From Melioribacteraceae bacterium (GTDB lineage: Bacteria; Bacteroidota; Ignavibacteria; Ignavibacteriales; Melioribacteraceae), in the NCBI GenBank assembly GCA_022181065.1, contig BQMY01000090.1, forward strand, positions 1-64,000: a stretch of DNA of 64,000 nucleotides, in the 5' to 3' direction. This document shows, piece by piece, positions 1-8,447 of this stretch (position 1 is its first letter; each line of letters starts with the position of its first letter). The notes under the pieces were generated by a model. It saw only the letters and a program-made list of their open reading frames with translations, ran no database searches and had not been told where the DNA came from. The position numbers and the translations under genes are program-made.

Positions 1-149
1 TCCTGCCGCGACAGATAAAGGAGAAGGAGTCAGGGGATGAGGTCAGCTTTGAAAAGACTGGATGCCCGATGGGGCTTGGGCATGACAAAAATAAAAACGA
101 ATAATTTAATCTGTCAAATTGGGGATTTAATTGATATAACGAAGGATTA
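1..149 (+). repeat. Direct repeat copy 1, possibly cut by the window start
   Basis: This copy matches 362-511 with only a few mismatches and one extra A in the second copy. It contains half of an AGGAGAA-type hairpin, then a CTGGA-hairpin-TGACA element at 58-87 with stem tgcccga/ttgggca. Confidence 0.85.
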
Positions 150-200
150 TGGGGTAACCCACAACCCAAATCGTTTCATTAAGACGAACAATCCAGCGGA

Positions 201-229
201 TGTCATTCCGCACTTGATGCGGAATCCAG
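201..229 (-). repeat. TGTCA-hairpin-TCCAG palindromic element
   Basis: The constant flanks tgtca and tccag enclose a self-complementary stem (ttccgca/tgcggaa) with a short loop. Almost the same element recurs at 28473-28501. It is the reverse orientation of the CTGGA/TGACA elements at 58-87 and 419-448. Confidence 0.8.
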
Positions 230-361
230 TTTCTTTTATTTTACCACAATGTGGTATCAGTACCCACTCCCGACTCGTGCGCCTATATTTTACTTCCCCT
301 CGCTTGGCGGGATAAATTTTGCAAAATACAAGGGGGAAATCAATTTTTGTTCCTCTTCTCC

Positions 362-511
362 TCCTGCCGCGACAGATAAAGGAGAAGGGGTCAGGGGATT
401 AGGTCAGCTTTGAAAAGGCTGGATGCCCGATGGGGCTCGGGCATGACAAAAAATAAAAACGAATAATTTAATCTGTCAAATTGGGGATGTACTCGATATC
501 ACAGAGGATTA
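362..511 (+). repeat. Direct repeat copy 2
   Basis: This is the second copy of the repeat at 1-149. Its hairpin element at 419-448 has the perfect stem tgcccga/tcgggca, whereas copy 1 carries one mismatch (ttgggca). The preceding ttctcct/aggagaa arms at about 355-386 form a second hairpin. Confidence 0.85.
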
Positions 512-662
512 TTTAATACATTCTTGTAACCATTGGTTATACTGCATCAATACGCTGATCTGCAAAAACCGGTACATTTTTTGAATACATGAATGTTTTT
601 ATTGAATTATATTTCATTTCTATCAGTTATTTACTATGATTGAATGAATTTAGGAATTTGAT

Positions 663-2303
663 ATGAAATTTTACTTTTTATTGATTCTTTTTCTCCTTTC
701 CGGTTCTCAAGCTATTGCTCAGAACGCTGAAGACTATTTCCCCGACGATACCGGCAGGAAGTGGTACTTCAGAGTAACACCGATCGATTCGCTCGGACAG
801 CTAATGACAGAACTAAGTGTTATAAAAGTTGATTCTTTTGGTGTGGAAGCAAATCTGTTTGGACGGGAAAGTAAAGGACTCTTAACTAAAGCCGCCCCGC
901 AGAACGCGGTCCCCTTTTTACCATTCGCGGATACTCTCATTTATTCTGTTGATGGTAACACAGTTAGTCAATATTTCGATTTCGGGGCTTATGTTGATAC
1001 CTCTCTTATCGGTGATCCCGGACTTGTAGCGCTGCTAAATTCCCTCAGAGACTGGTACCCGATTTATGATTTCGACCAGCCAGTTGGAAATGATTATGAA
1101 CTTTTTTCAAAAGATACAACCATTACGATAGATGATCAGAATATCCCGCTAAGACTTGAAGTAGATGCGACTCGTGATAATGATGAAAATATAAGCACAA
1201 TATTGGGGAATCTGGATACCAAAAAATTTGAAGTATCATTCAAATTGTCATTTTTGATCAATCTGCCGCCACCGCTACCTCCAATTCCGGTAAGATTACT
1301 TACTTATCCAAACTACTTCTGGATTGCCGAAGATCACTGGATTGTTAAAGAATACGCGCCCGAAAGTTTTGTTGATTTATCAAATTTGGGGTTTGAATCC
1401 TTTTTCATACCGGGGCGTGATCAGGAGTTGATCGAAGCACCAGCGTATATTTTTATAGAGGAGCCGTTACCCGGCGATATTCTCTTTAATGGTGATACAA
1501 CTAATATAGCCTGGCGAAGCAGAAACACAGAAAACGTAAAAGTCGAAGTTTCGGCTGATAGCGGGAGTGTGTGGAGTACGATTTATGATTCCTACCCGAA
1601 TACTTCAGGTTCTGCGCCCTGGATAGTGGCAGGGGAAGTTTCACAGGAATATTTTGTGAGAGTAACTTCTCTGGAAGATACATTTGCCATCGCGACTAAT
1701 TTGCTTCCGTTTGAAGTTCGTAACAAACCAGTACTGAACATCACAAATCAATTTGCGGGATTGGAACTTGCAATTGGAGATACGGTTTCATTGACCTGGG
1801 AGAGTGAATTCTCGGATAAAATAAATATAAATCGGATAGATTTGGCAACGGGAAGTAGTATCCCTATCGTAAATGAAATTGAATCGGAAACTGGTAGCTA
1901 TGAGTGGATCGTATCGGGTCCGATTTCCGATTCTTCACTTTTCCGAATTGAAGAGAGTTTGTACCCACGGTTTTATACTGAAAGTGAACGATTTGCAATA
2001 ATTGAAATAACGAATCTTGATTTGAGTACTGTAGTACCGGAAGATTTTGTGTTGAATAATCCGTATCCTAATCCGTTTAATCCGGCTACAACAATATCCT
2101 TTGGGTTACCGGAAAACTCGGATGTCAAAATTGTGTTATATAATATTCTTGGACAAAAAATAGAAGTGTTGGCAGAAAATGAATTTCCTGCCGGGTATCA
2201 CAGTTTGAGGTTGGAAGCAAAAAATTTACCTTCAGGTATTTATTTTGTGACAATGCTAACAAATCATTATAAATTCACAAAAAAAGTAATTCTTGCGAAG
2301 TAA
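663..2303 (+). CDS. T9SS-secreted protein with Ig-like domains
   Basis: This is a 546-residue secreted protein of unknown function. It has an N-terminal signal peptide (about residues 1-20, ending AIAQ). The first half (20-260) is not recognised. Two Ig-like modules follow at about 265-350 and 355-445, with the pattern PGD...ITW, S.DSG..W and a closing F.V strand. The last 80 residues are a type IX sorting domain with NPYPNPFNP, VLYNILGQ, GIYF and a basic end. T9SS cargo are exported by Sec, moved across the outer membrane and usually surface-anchored or released after CTD cleavage. The ATG lies after a weak GGA site. The gene stands alone, 81 bp before pepF. Confidence 0.8.
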   Translation: MKFYFLLILFLLSGSQAIAQNAEDYFPDDTGRKWYFRVTPIDSLGQLMTELSVIKVDSFGVEANLFGRESKGLLTKAAPQNAVPFLPFADTLIYSVDGNTVSQYFDFGAYVDTSLIGDPGLVALLNSLRDWYPIYDFDQPVGNDYELFSKDTTITIDDQNIPLRLEVDATRDNDENISTILGNLDTKKFEVSFKLSFLINLPPPLPPIPVRLLTYPNYFWIAEDHWIVKEYAPESFVDLSNLGFESFFIPGRDQELIEAPAYIFIEEPLPGDILFNGDTTNIAWRSRNTENVKVEVSADSGSVWSTIYDSYPNTSGSAPWIVAGEVSQEYFVRVTSLEDTFAIATNLLPFEVRNKPVLNITNQFAGLELAIGDTVSLTWESEFSDKININRIDLATGSSIPIVNEIESETGSYEWIVSGPISDSSLFRIEESLYPRFYTESERFAIIEITNLDLSTVVPEDFVLNNPYPNPFNPATTISFGLPENSDVKIVLYNILGQKIEVLAENEFPAGYHSLRLEAKNLPSGIYFVTMLTNHYKFTKKVILAK

Positions 2304-2384
2304 ATTAAAATTTTCAATCTATGATCGAGTTGAATTATTCCTTAAGTTTAGTAGTTGATTTCGCTATTAACTTGAGGAAAAACT

Positions 2385-4292
2385 ATGTGTAACAAATCTA
2401 TTATTAAAAGAACGGAGATATTCTTTTTGGCTTTAATATCACTACTAACTGTTGCTCAAACAGGATTGCTTAATGCCCAGGATGGTGCGGGTGAATTGGT
2501 TAAACGTGAAAATATTGACCCTAAATATACCTGGAATCTTACAGATATTTATGAAACTGAAGACCTTTGGGAAGCGGATTTCAAATGGCTCGAGGAAAAT
2601 TATAAAAAATACGCTGATTTTGAAGGCACTCTTGGCAATTCTGCGGATGCTTTCCTTAAAGCGATAAAATTTGATGAAGAAATTGGTATTAAAATAGGCA
2701 GACTTCATCTGTATGCTTTTCTTGCAAAAGATTTGGATCTCACGGATACCAAATATCAGGCGCTCTACAGCAGATTAATGGGTCTTAATACTAAAATTTC
2801 AACCGAAAGCTCATACATGCGTCCGGAAATTCTTTCTGTACCTGAAAACAAATTGTTTGGATTTCTGAAAGAAAAAGAAGAACTGAAAGAATATGATGTC
2901 TGGTTGAAAGAGCTACTTAGATCGAAAGAACATACACTTAGCAAAGATAAAGAAGAATTGATGGCGATGGCAGGCGAGATGGCACGAGTTCCCTCCGATG
3001 TTTTCTCGCTCTTTAAAAATGCGGACATTCAATTCCCAAAAGTTAAAGATACAGAAGGAAATGAAATACAGATCAGTGACGGTCGCTACTACGCGGCATT
3101 ATATTCAAACGATCGTGCCTATCGTGAAAGAGTTTACCGGGGTTATTACGAACCTTTCGAAACTTATAAAAACACTCTTTCTGCAATGTTTAACGGTAAC
3201 CTGAAAGTAGCTGCGTTCAACGCCAATGCCCGTAATTACGAATCAACTCGTGCTGCTGCTTTAGACGCGAATAATATTCCATTAAGTGTTTATGATAACC
3301 TTGTTAAAACCTGCCGTGAAAACGCTGACCCGCTTCACAGATGGTGTGAACTTAAGAAAAAAGTTCTTGGTGTTGATGAAATGCACGCTTATGATACTTA
3401 TGTAACTTTATTCCCTTCTGTAACTAAAGATTATACTTATGACGAAGGAGTTGAGCTTGTATTAAACTCACTTAAACCTTTGGGTGAGGATTACATCAAA
3501 AGTCTGGAAATGGCATTCAATAACAGATGGATCGATGTTTACGAAACAAAAGGTAAACGCAGCGGCGCTTATTCTTCCGGTACCACTTATGGAATGCACC
3601 CGTACGTACTGCTTAACTGGAACGAACAGTTGAATGATGTATTTACTCTTGCGCACGAAATGGGTCATAATATGCATTCTTACTATACAGGTCAGACTCA
3701 ACCTGTACAGTACGCGGATTATTCAATCTTTGTCGCGGAAGTTGCCTCAACGATGAACGAAGCCTTTTTACTCGATTACCTTATTGAAAATGCTGAATCA
3801 AAAGAAGAGAAATTGGCGCTTATCGAGAAAAACCTTAATAATATTACCACAACATTTTATCGTCAGACAAGATTTGCTGAATTCGAGCAGCTTGCGCACG
3901 AAAAATTTGCTGCGGGTGAATCGCTAACTCCCGATAAATTGAGTGAATATTATGGCGAAATGTACCAGGCGTATTGGGGACCTTCAATGGTAGTTGATGA
4001 TGAAGAAAAACTTACATGGGCAAGAATCCCGCACTTCTACTATAATTTCTATGTTTACCAGTATGCTACAAGTTTCGCGGCTTCACAGGCACTTGCGGCA
4101 AAAGTAAAAGAGGAAGGTCAACCTGCGATAGAACGTTACCTTAACTTCCTTAAAGCAGGTAATTCTATGAGTCCTATAGATGTGCTAAAATATGCCGGTG
4201 TTGATATGACCTCACCCGAACCTATTTTGGCTGTTGTTAAAAAGATGCACTCACTTCTTGATCAGATGGAAGCTTTGTTAGCAGAAGAATAA
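2385..4292 (+). CDS. pepF: Oligoendopeptidase F, M3 family, with signal peptide
   Basis: This is a zinc metallopeptidase of the M3B family (PepF), 635 residues, which hydrolyses short peptides. An N-terminal domain of about 200 residues precedes the M3 catalytic domain. The zinc site HEMGH is at residues 424-428, followed by the expected MNE stretch about 25 residues later (VASTMNEAFLLDYL). PepF is usually cytosolic at about 600 residues. Here a hydrophobic leader ending LLNAQ (about residues 10-31) predicts export to the periplasm or outer membrane. That points to degradation of scavenged peptides rather than intracellular turnover. The gene is followed by a hairpin-slot repeat and a terminator. 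Confidence 0.92.
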   Translation: MCNKSIIKRTEIFFLALISLLTVAQTGLLNAQDGAGELVKRENIDPKYTWNLTDIYETEDLWEADFKWLEENYKKYADFEGTLGNSADAFLKAIKFDEEIGIKIGRLHLYAFLAKDLDLTDTKYQALYSRLMGLNTKISTESSYMRPEILSVPENKLFGFLKEKEELKEYDVWLKELLRSKEHTLSKDKEELMAMAGEMARVPSDVFSLFKNADIQFPKVKDTEGNEIQISDGRYYAALYSNDRAYRERVYRGYYEPFETYKNTLSAMFNGNLKVAAFNANARNYESTRAAALDANNIPLSVYDNLVKTCRENADPLHRWCELKKKVLGVDEMHAYDTYVTLFPSVTKDYTYDEGVELVLNSLKPLGEDYIKSLEMAFNNRWIDVYETKGKRSGAYSSGTTYGMHPYVLLNWNEQLNDVFTLAHEMGHNMHSYYTGQTQPVQYADYSIFVAEVASTMNEAFLLDYLIENAESKEEKLALIEKNLNNITTTFYRQTRFAEFEQLAHEKFAAGESLTPDKLSEYYGEMYQAYWGPSMVVDDEEKLTWARIPHFYYNFYVYQYATSFAASQALAAKVKEEGQPAIERYLNFLKAGNSMSPIDVLKYAGVDMTSPEPILAVVKKMHSLLDQMEALLAEE

Positions 4293-4309
4293 TTTGATAT
4301 TTAATTGAA

Positions 4310-4433
4310 GTCCTCCTTCTGAAGGAGGTGGATTCCGCCTTGGGCGGAAGACGGAGGATGATTTATCCCGTCAATTGCGACTTTTGGTCATCCCCCGTCC
4401 CGAAAAATCGGGACACCCCCTTCAAAGTGGGAC
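4310..4433 (+). repeat. Hairpin-slot interspersed repeat, copy 1
   Basis: This 124-bp element matches 55592-55719 in inverted orientation. The backbone blocks are shared: cctccttctgaaggaggtgg, agacggaggatgattt, cttttggtcatccccc and ccccttcaaa. Two internal hairpins occupy the same slots in both copies with unrelated stems: ttccgcc/ggcggaa at 4333-4349 and gtcccga/tcgggac at 4397-4414. Confidence 0.85.
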
Positions 4434-4468
4434 TAAAGAGTATAAATTGACAATTTTGCAACATGCTC

Positions 4469-4492
4469 AGGCGGGTATCTCCCGCCTTTCTT
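4469..4492 (+). terminator. Rho-independent terminator
   Basis: The stem aggcggg/cccgcct with loop tatct is followed by ttctt. It lies downstream of pepF and the repeat element, just before the next gene. Confidence 0.7.
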
Positions 4493-4512
4493 GTGTTTAA
4501 TTAGAGGATTTT

Positions 4513-5529
4513 ATGAAAGTATATTCAAAAGCGGAATTAAATAACTACAATCTTTCACTAACTTATGATGATATAAGTCTGATCCCCACTGAGGTGTCAC
4601 CACTAAAAAGCAGATCAGAGGCTTCCACTAAAAGGAATTTTATGGGAGTTGACCTTGGAATACCCGTTGTATCAAGCCCAATGGATACAGTTAGCGGATT
4701 GCGTATGTGCTCTGAGCTACAGGGAATGGGTGCAATGGGAGTATTAAACAGATTTGATACATCTCTCGGCGATTTTGTTACGAGGGGAGAGGAGTTCCCC
4801 GAAATAATAGCAGTTTCGGTCAGCTTGCATAACGATGATAATGTTCTCGACAGGTTGAAAGACCGTGTAAAAGTTGTGTGTATTGATACAGCAAACGCCA
4901 ATAATATCTGGGTGCTGAAAAGGTGTGAAGAGATAAAACGTAAATATAACCTTAAAGTGATGATCGGTAATATTGCTCATGGCGGTACCCTCAAAGACCT
5001 TGTTAATGCGGGAGCGGATTCCGTACGTATCGGAATTGGCGGCGGCAGTGTTTGCACCACATCCGTACAGACCGGTATAGGAATCGGACAAGTATCATCT
5101 CTGCTCAACGTTTATTACGCCCGTGAGAAAGATAATCTGAACATAGAACTTATTGCTGACGGTGGAATTAAATCATCCGGTGATGTGGCAAAGGCAATTG
5201 CTTTGGGGGCTGACGCCGTCATGCTCGGAAGAATGCTCGCCGGTACCAAGGAGACCCCTGGAGAGGTAATAAAATACAACGACCAGCTTTGGAAAAAATA
5301 TCGCGGTTCCGCTTCATTTGGTGTGAAGATGAAAAGTGAGTTTATCGAAGGTGAAGAAACGATGGTGCCGTATAAAGGTCCTGTCCAGAACGTTATCAAC
5401 GGAATTTATGACGGTCTCCGTAGCGCGATGAGCTACATGAGCTGCTCCACACTGGATGAGTTAAAAGCGAAGGATACTTTCGCGGTATTGAGTAACAGTT
5501 CCTATCTTGAAAGATTACCAAAGAAATAA
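4513..5529 (+). CDS. IMP dehydrogenase/GMP reductase family protein
   Basis: This is a purine nucleotide enzyme with a TIM-barrel fold, 338 residues. It has no CBS insert, so it matches GMP reductase length (about 340) rather than IMPDH (about 490). Visible features are [10 protein letters not shown] at the start, the dinucleotide/phosphate region around SSPMDTVSG, the catalytic loop with C181-T182-T183, and [14 protein letters not shown] followed by [11 protein letters not shown]. The flap region lacks the Arg-Tyr pair of IMPDH, which favours NADPH-dependent GMP reductase (GMP to IMP). The loop reads GGGSVCTTS where both families normally have GPGSxCTTR, so substrate preference is uncertain. 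The ATG at 4513 follows AGAGG at a good distance. Confidence 0.8.
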   Translation: MKVYSKAELNNYNLSLTYDDISLIPTEVSPLKSRSEASTKRNFMGVDLGIPVVSSPMDTVSGLRMCSELQGMGAMGVLNRFDTSLGDFVTRGEEFPEIIAVSVSLHNDDNVLDRLKDRVKVVCIDTANANNIWVLKRCEEIKRKYNLKVMIGNIAHGGTLKDLVNAGADSVRIGIGGGSVCTTSVQTGIGIGQVSSLLNVYYAREKDNLNIELIADGGIKSSGDVAKAIALGADAVMLGRMLAGTKETPGEVIKYNDQLWKKYRGSASFGVKMKSEFIEGEETMVPYKGPVQNVINGIYDGLRSAMSYMSCSTLDELKAKDTFAVLSNSSYLERLPKK

Positions 5530-5576
5530 TTTGGACTTTGACTCTATTTGCTTTTATATTCAGGCTGTTTTTTTGT

Positions 5577-5617
5577 AAAGACGGCATCAGCCAAGATGCA
5601 AAAGCTCTGCCGTCTTT
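5577..5617 (+). terminator. Hairpin after the IMPDH/GMPR gene, probable terminator
   Basis: A ten-base stem (aaagacggca/tgccgtcttt) encloses a long loop and is followed by aagtttttatcttt. It sits between convergent genes. Similar AGACGGCAT/ATGCCGTCT arms recur around 19311-19366 and 28563-28607, so it may also be a repeat element. Confidence 0.55.
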
Positions 5618-5618
5618 A

Positions 5619-5661
5619 AGTTTTTATCTTTCACTCAGCACTTTGTACTAACCACACAGCA
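5619..5661 (-). repeat. Shared 3'-trailer motif, copy 1
   Basis: The stretch immediately past the stop codon (cactcagcactttgtacta on the plus strand) recurs just after the stop codons at 8177 and 10611. In transcript sense it can form the small hairpin AGUAC-AAA-GUGCU (with one G-U pair). Confidence 0.7.
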
Positions 5662-7782
5662 CTATTTCACCAAAATCATCTTTTTTGTGATGGAATTTTC
5701 CGGTGTTACAAGTTGATAGAAATAGATGCCTGATGATAAATTTGTACCATTAAACTTAATATTATGTTCACCTGCGGAAAGCGTCTCATCAATAAGTATT
5801 ACTAATTCCTTTCCCAATATATTGTAAACTTTTAGTGAGACTTTTTGAACTTCCGGTATTGAAAAGGTGATAGTCGTTGTAGGGTTGAATGGATTCGGGT
5901 AGTTATCACCGAGTGAGAAAGAAAACTCCTGATCGACATTTTCCGAATCTTCCACACCAACCGGAATGGGTTCGGAGATAGTTGAGATTATACCTCCACT
6001 TACATCGGCAATCCAGATTTGATCATCATTAAACCCAAAAATTTTACGAGGGTCTTTCATCGGTATAGTGGTACTATCCCAGTTTTGACCACCGTCGAAA
6101 GTTTCATAATAGTCACCATATTCTGAAATTATTGCTACATGGTTTTTATTGAAAAGGTGAAAATCGGCCAGTCCATATTGACGGAATACTTCTTCCCAAC
6201 TCTCACCAGCATCTTCAGTTTTAATAACAAAAGAAATGCTGAAATTTTCTTTCCCCATTGCCCACGCTGTGGTAAGATCAAGACTCTTAATAGTCTTGAA
6301 CTCTTGATTCCCCATACTGTAAAGCATATTATAATTACTTCCATCCGTGGTTTGAAGAACTACACCGGGAGTATTTGTCCGTCCACCACAAATCCACCCT
6401 TTGGTTGGCGAGTGAAAGTGACTATCCCATACATGGGAGAGTCCGGCGTAAGTTTTCTCCTTTGACCAGAAATTACCACCGTCCGTGGTTTTGAAAATAT
6501 AAAGGTCATTGGTTGTAAGATAACCAACCTTCGAAGTTGGAAAACTCATTGAATATCCTGCTGGTGTATTTTTAGTTGACCATGTAATCCCGGCATCAAA
6601 ACTTTTATAAAGTTGCCCTGTTATTGAATACGCAAAAATTGTATCAGGTGAAATAACTTCTATGTCCCTAACCTGAGCACCCGGGATACTAAGTACCTCG
6701 GTCCAGCTAAAACCACTGTCGGAAGTTCTGTTCAAACCCCGGTTATGCCCACTGAAACCAATTTGACCGTTTCTAAAAACAAGTTTTTCTCCTCCCCCTT
6801 GAAGTTTGCTCATCATCGGTTGCCAATTTGCCCCCAAATCAGAGGTTTTTCGCAATCTGATTTTATTTCCATTAAGATAGTAAACACCCGAATTCTTTAA
6901 AATTACCTGGGCGTTTTGATTTGAACCTTCCGAGAAACCGTTTACCATTTCCCATGTCAAACCCCCATCTGAAGTTTTGCTTATTTTGTCTGGAAAATAT
7001 GCATATCCATTATTGACATCATCAAATTCAATTTCCTTTATATTCTCGAGATTTGTGTTTACCGATTCCCAATTAATTCCCGAATCGAATGTCTTTAGTA
7101 TTTTAACCATTGTTGTTACACTGAAATCGCTTTTTACCGCAACGAATGTTGTTGTGTCGTCGAGAGGGATAATTTTATCAAGATATGCGTCGGCGTTATG
7201 AATCTCACTCCAGCCTGGATTGCTTTCTATCATCTTAAAAATTTTCCCTTCATTCGAAACGATCCAGATATCGCCATTTTTAACAATTTTAATGTCGGTT
7301 AGCTTATGATTGCCGGAAGTGAGGTTTGTGTGGGTCCAGATGTGCCCCGAATCAGCAGATGTGAAAACATCATTATTTGTAATAAAATAAAACTTGCCAG
7401 ATTCGGAATTAACTAATTTGTAAGCACCATAATCTCCAAAATCGAATATTTTCTCCCATGTCTTGCCACCGTCATAAGTTTTAGCAAAATAATACTGCCC
7501 TGTGATATAATCATACTCACTAAACGCCGCAACACCGTACTCCGGGGAAAAGAATTTAATATAATTGAAAACTCTGTTTTTATAAAAGGTGAGCACATCC
7601 CAATTTTGACCTGCATCAGTCGTTTTCGCGACTGTACCATGATAACCTGCTACCCATATTTGGTTGTCATTTAGCACGTCCATACACTTCCAGCTTTGAG
7701 ATGATTCTTCGGGATAAATCCAGTTCCATTGGCCAAAAATTGATATTGAAATACTTAAGAAAATCAGGATTGTCCTTAACAT
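5662..7782 (-). CDS. T9SS-secreted beta-propeller (BNR/Ycf48-like) protein
   Basis: This is a 706-residue secreted protein. A signal peptide (residues 1-17, ending IFGQ) is followed by about a dozen repeats with the pattern KTxDGGxxW, typical of Ycf48/BNR/sortilin-like propellers (about residues 20-620). A type IX sorting domain lies at about 635-706 ([35 protein letters not shown]). Propellers of this type often bind glycans or act as surface adhesins. No catalytic residue can be assigned. The ATG at 7782 has AGAGG nine bases upstream. The sequence just past the stop codon is shared with the next two minus-strand genes. Confidence 0.82.
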   Translation of the reverse strand: MLRTILIFLSISISIFGQWNWIYPEESSQSWKCMDVLNDNQIWVAGYHGTVAKTTDAGQNWDVLTFYKNRVFNYIKFFSPEYGVAAFSEYDYITGQYYFAKTYDGGKTWEKIFDFGDYGAYKLVNSESGKFYFITNNDVFTSADSGHIWTHTNLTSGNHKLTDIKIVKNGDIWIVSNEGKIFKMIESNPGWSEIHNADAYLDKIIPLDDTTTFVAVKSDFSVTTMVKILKTFDSGINWESVNTNLENIKEIEFDDVNNGYAYFPDKISKTSDGGLTWEMVNGFSEGSNQNAQVILKNSGVYYLNGNKIRLRKTSDLGANWQPMMSKLQGGGEKLVFRNGQIGFSGHNRGLNRTSDSGFSWTEVLSIPGAQVRDIEVISPDTIFAYSITGQLYKSFDAGITWSTKNTPAGYSMSFPTSKVGYLTTNDLYIFKTTDGGNFWSKEKTYAGLSHVWDSHFHSPTKGWICGGRTNTPGVVLQTTDGSNYNMLYSMGNQEFKTIKSLDLTTAWAMGKENFSISFVIKTEDAGESWEEVFRQYGLADFHLFNKNHVAIISEYGDYYETFDGGQNWDSTTIPMKDPRKIFGFNDDQIWIADVSGGIISTISEPIPVGVEDSENVDQEFSFSLGDNYPNPFNPTTTITFSIPEVQKVSLKVYNILGKELVILIDETLSAGEHNIKFNGTNLSSGIYFYQLVTPENSITKKMILVK

Positions 7783-8176
7783 GTTTTGCCTCTTTTTTTA
7801 TTTGCCCTGATTAAAATTACATAGATTTTAATGGTATGTCAAAGTATTTTAAAGGGCAATAATCTTTCTCGAAATGAACGGTGGATAATAAAAAAAGAGC
7901 CCACCGGAGCGGACTAAAAATTATATGAGGGTGTTAAATTATTTTGTGAAGGGCCATGACCCTTAAAATACAAAGGGATGGTCGGTGACCATCCCCTACG
8001 AAAACTTTGTAATTATTTTCTGAAGCGGAAGTAGGTTCCTCGCAAACCGGACAGACGACAAGCGTCGCCCTGAGCTTTTACCTGCCCCGTGTAGCGGGGT
8101 CGAAGGGCTCACCAACCTGATCCCACCTCAACGTTTTTAATCTTTTTACTCAGTACTTTGTACTAACCACTCAGCA
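7783..8176 (-). other. Intergenic region with duplicated 3' trailer
   Basis: No gene is visible. From about 7927 to the stop codon at 8177 the sequence is nearly identical to 10365-10610. It contains an aagggNcatgaccctt palindrome, a gggatggtc/gaccatccc hairpin (nine-base perfect stem), a GGTTCC...CTCACCAACC repeat and the shared motif next to the stop codon. The terminator of the upstream gene is at 7891-7915. Confidence 0.8.
7891..7915 (-). terminator. Terminator for the minus-strand gene at 8177
   Basis: On the minus strand the stem agtcc/gggct (one G-U pair) is followed by a run of seven T. It lies beyond the duplicated trailer. The equivalent terminator at 10325-10351 has a different stem. 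Confidence 0.55.
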
Positions 8177-8447
8177 CTATTTAATCAGCATCATCTTGCG
8201 CGTCTGGCTAAAATTCTGACCATCGTCACCTCTTGCTTCAATAGCGTATATGTACACTCCAGATGACAATCTTGAAGCGTCGAGATTAACTTCATGCAGA
8301 CCCGCAGTTAATTTCTCATTGACCAAGGTTTGTACCTGCTGACCCAACATATTGTAAACAACCAATTTCACACTGGTAGCAACAGGGATAGCAAATTTTA
8401 TGTTTGTCGTTGGGTTGAATGGGTTCGGGTAATTCTGATCCAGCTCA
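7927..8447 (-). repeat. Duplicated T9SS 3'-end cassette, copy A
   Basis: This cassette of about 520 bp comprises the last 90 or so codons of the gene (its sorting domain) plus about 250 bp of trailer. It matches 10365-10881 with scattered substitutions and small indels. Identity falls away upstream of the sorting domain. Confidence 0.85.

Larger units (their letters stand above)
1..662. other. Intergenic region rich in palindromic repeats
   Basis: I see no credible gene here. The open frame at 37-315 is built from repeat sequence, lacks a ribosome binding site and resembles no protein. The region holds two copies of an approximately 150-bp direct repeat (1-149 and 362-511). Between them is a CTGGA/TGACA-type hairpin at 201-229 in the opposite orientation. 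The last 150 bases are AT-rich and lead into the T9SS gene at 663. Confidence 0.8.

Noticed and set aside
37-315. 92-codon open frame on the plus strand
   Set aside because: It is made of a repeat unit and palindromes, has no ribosome binding site, and its protein has low-complexity repeat content with no family resemblance.
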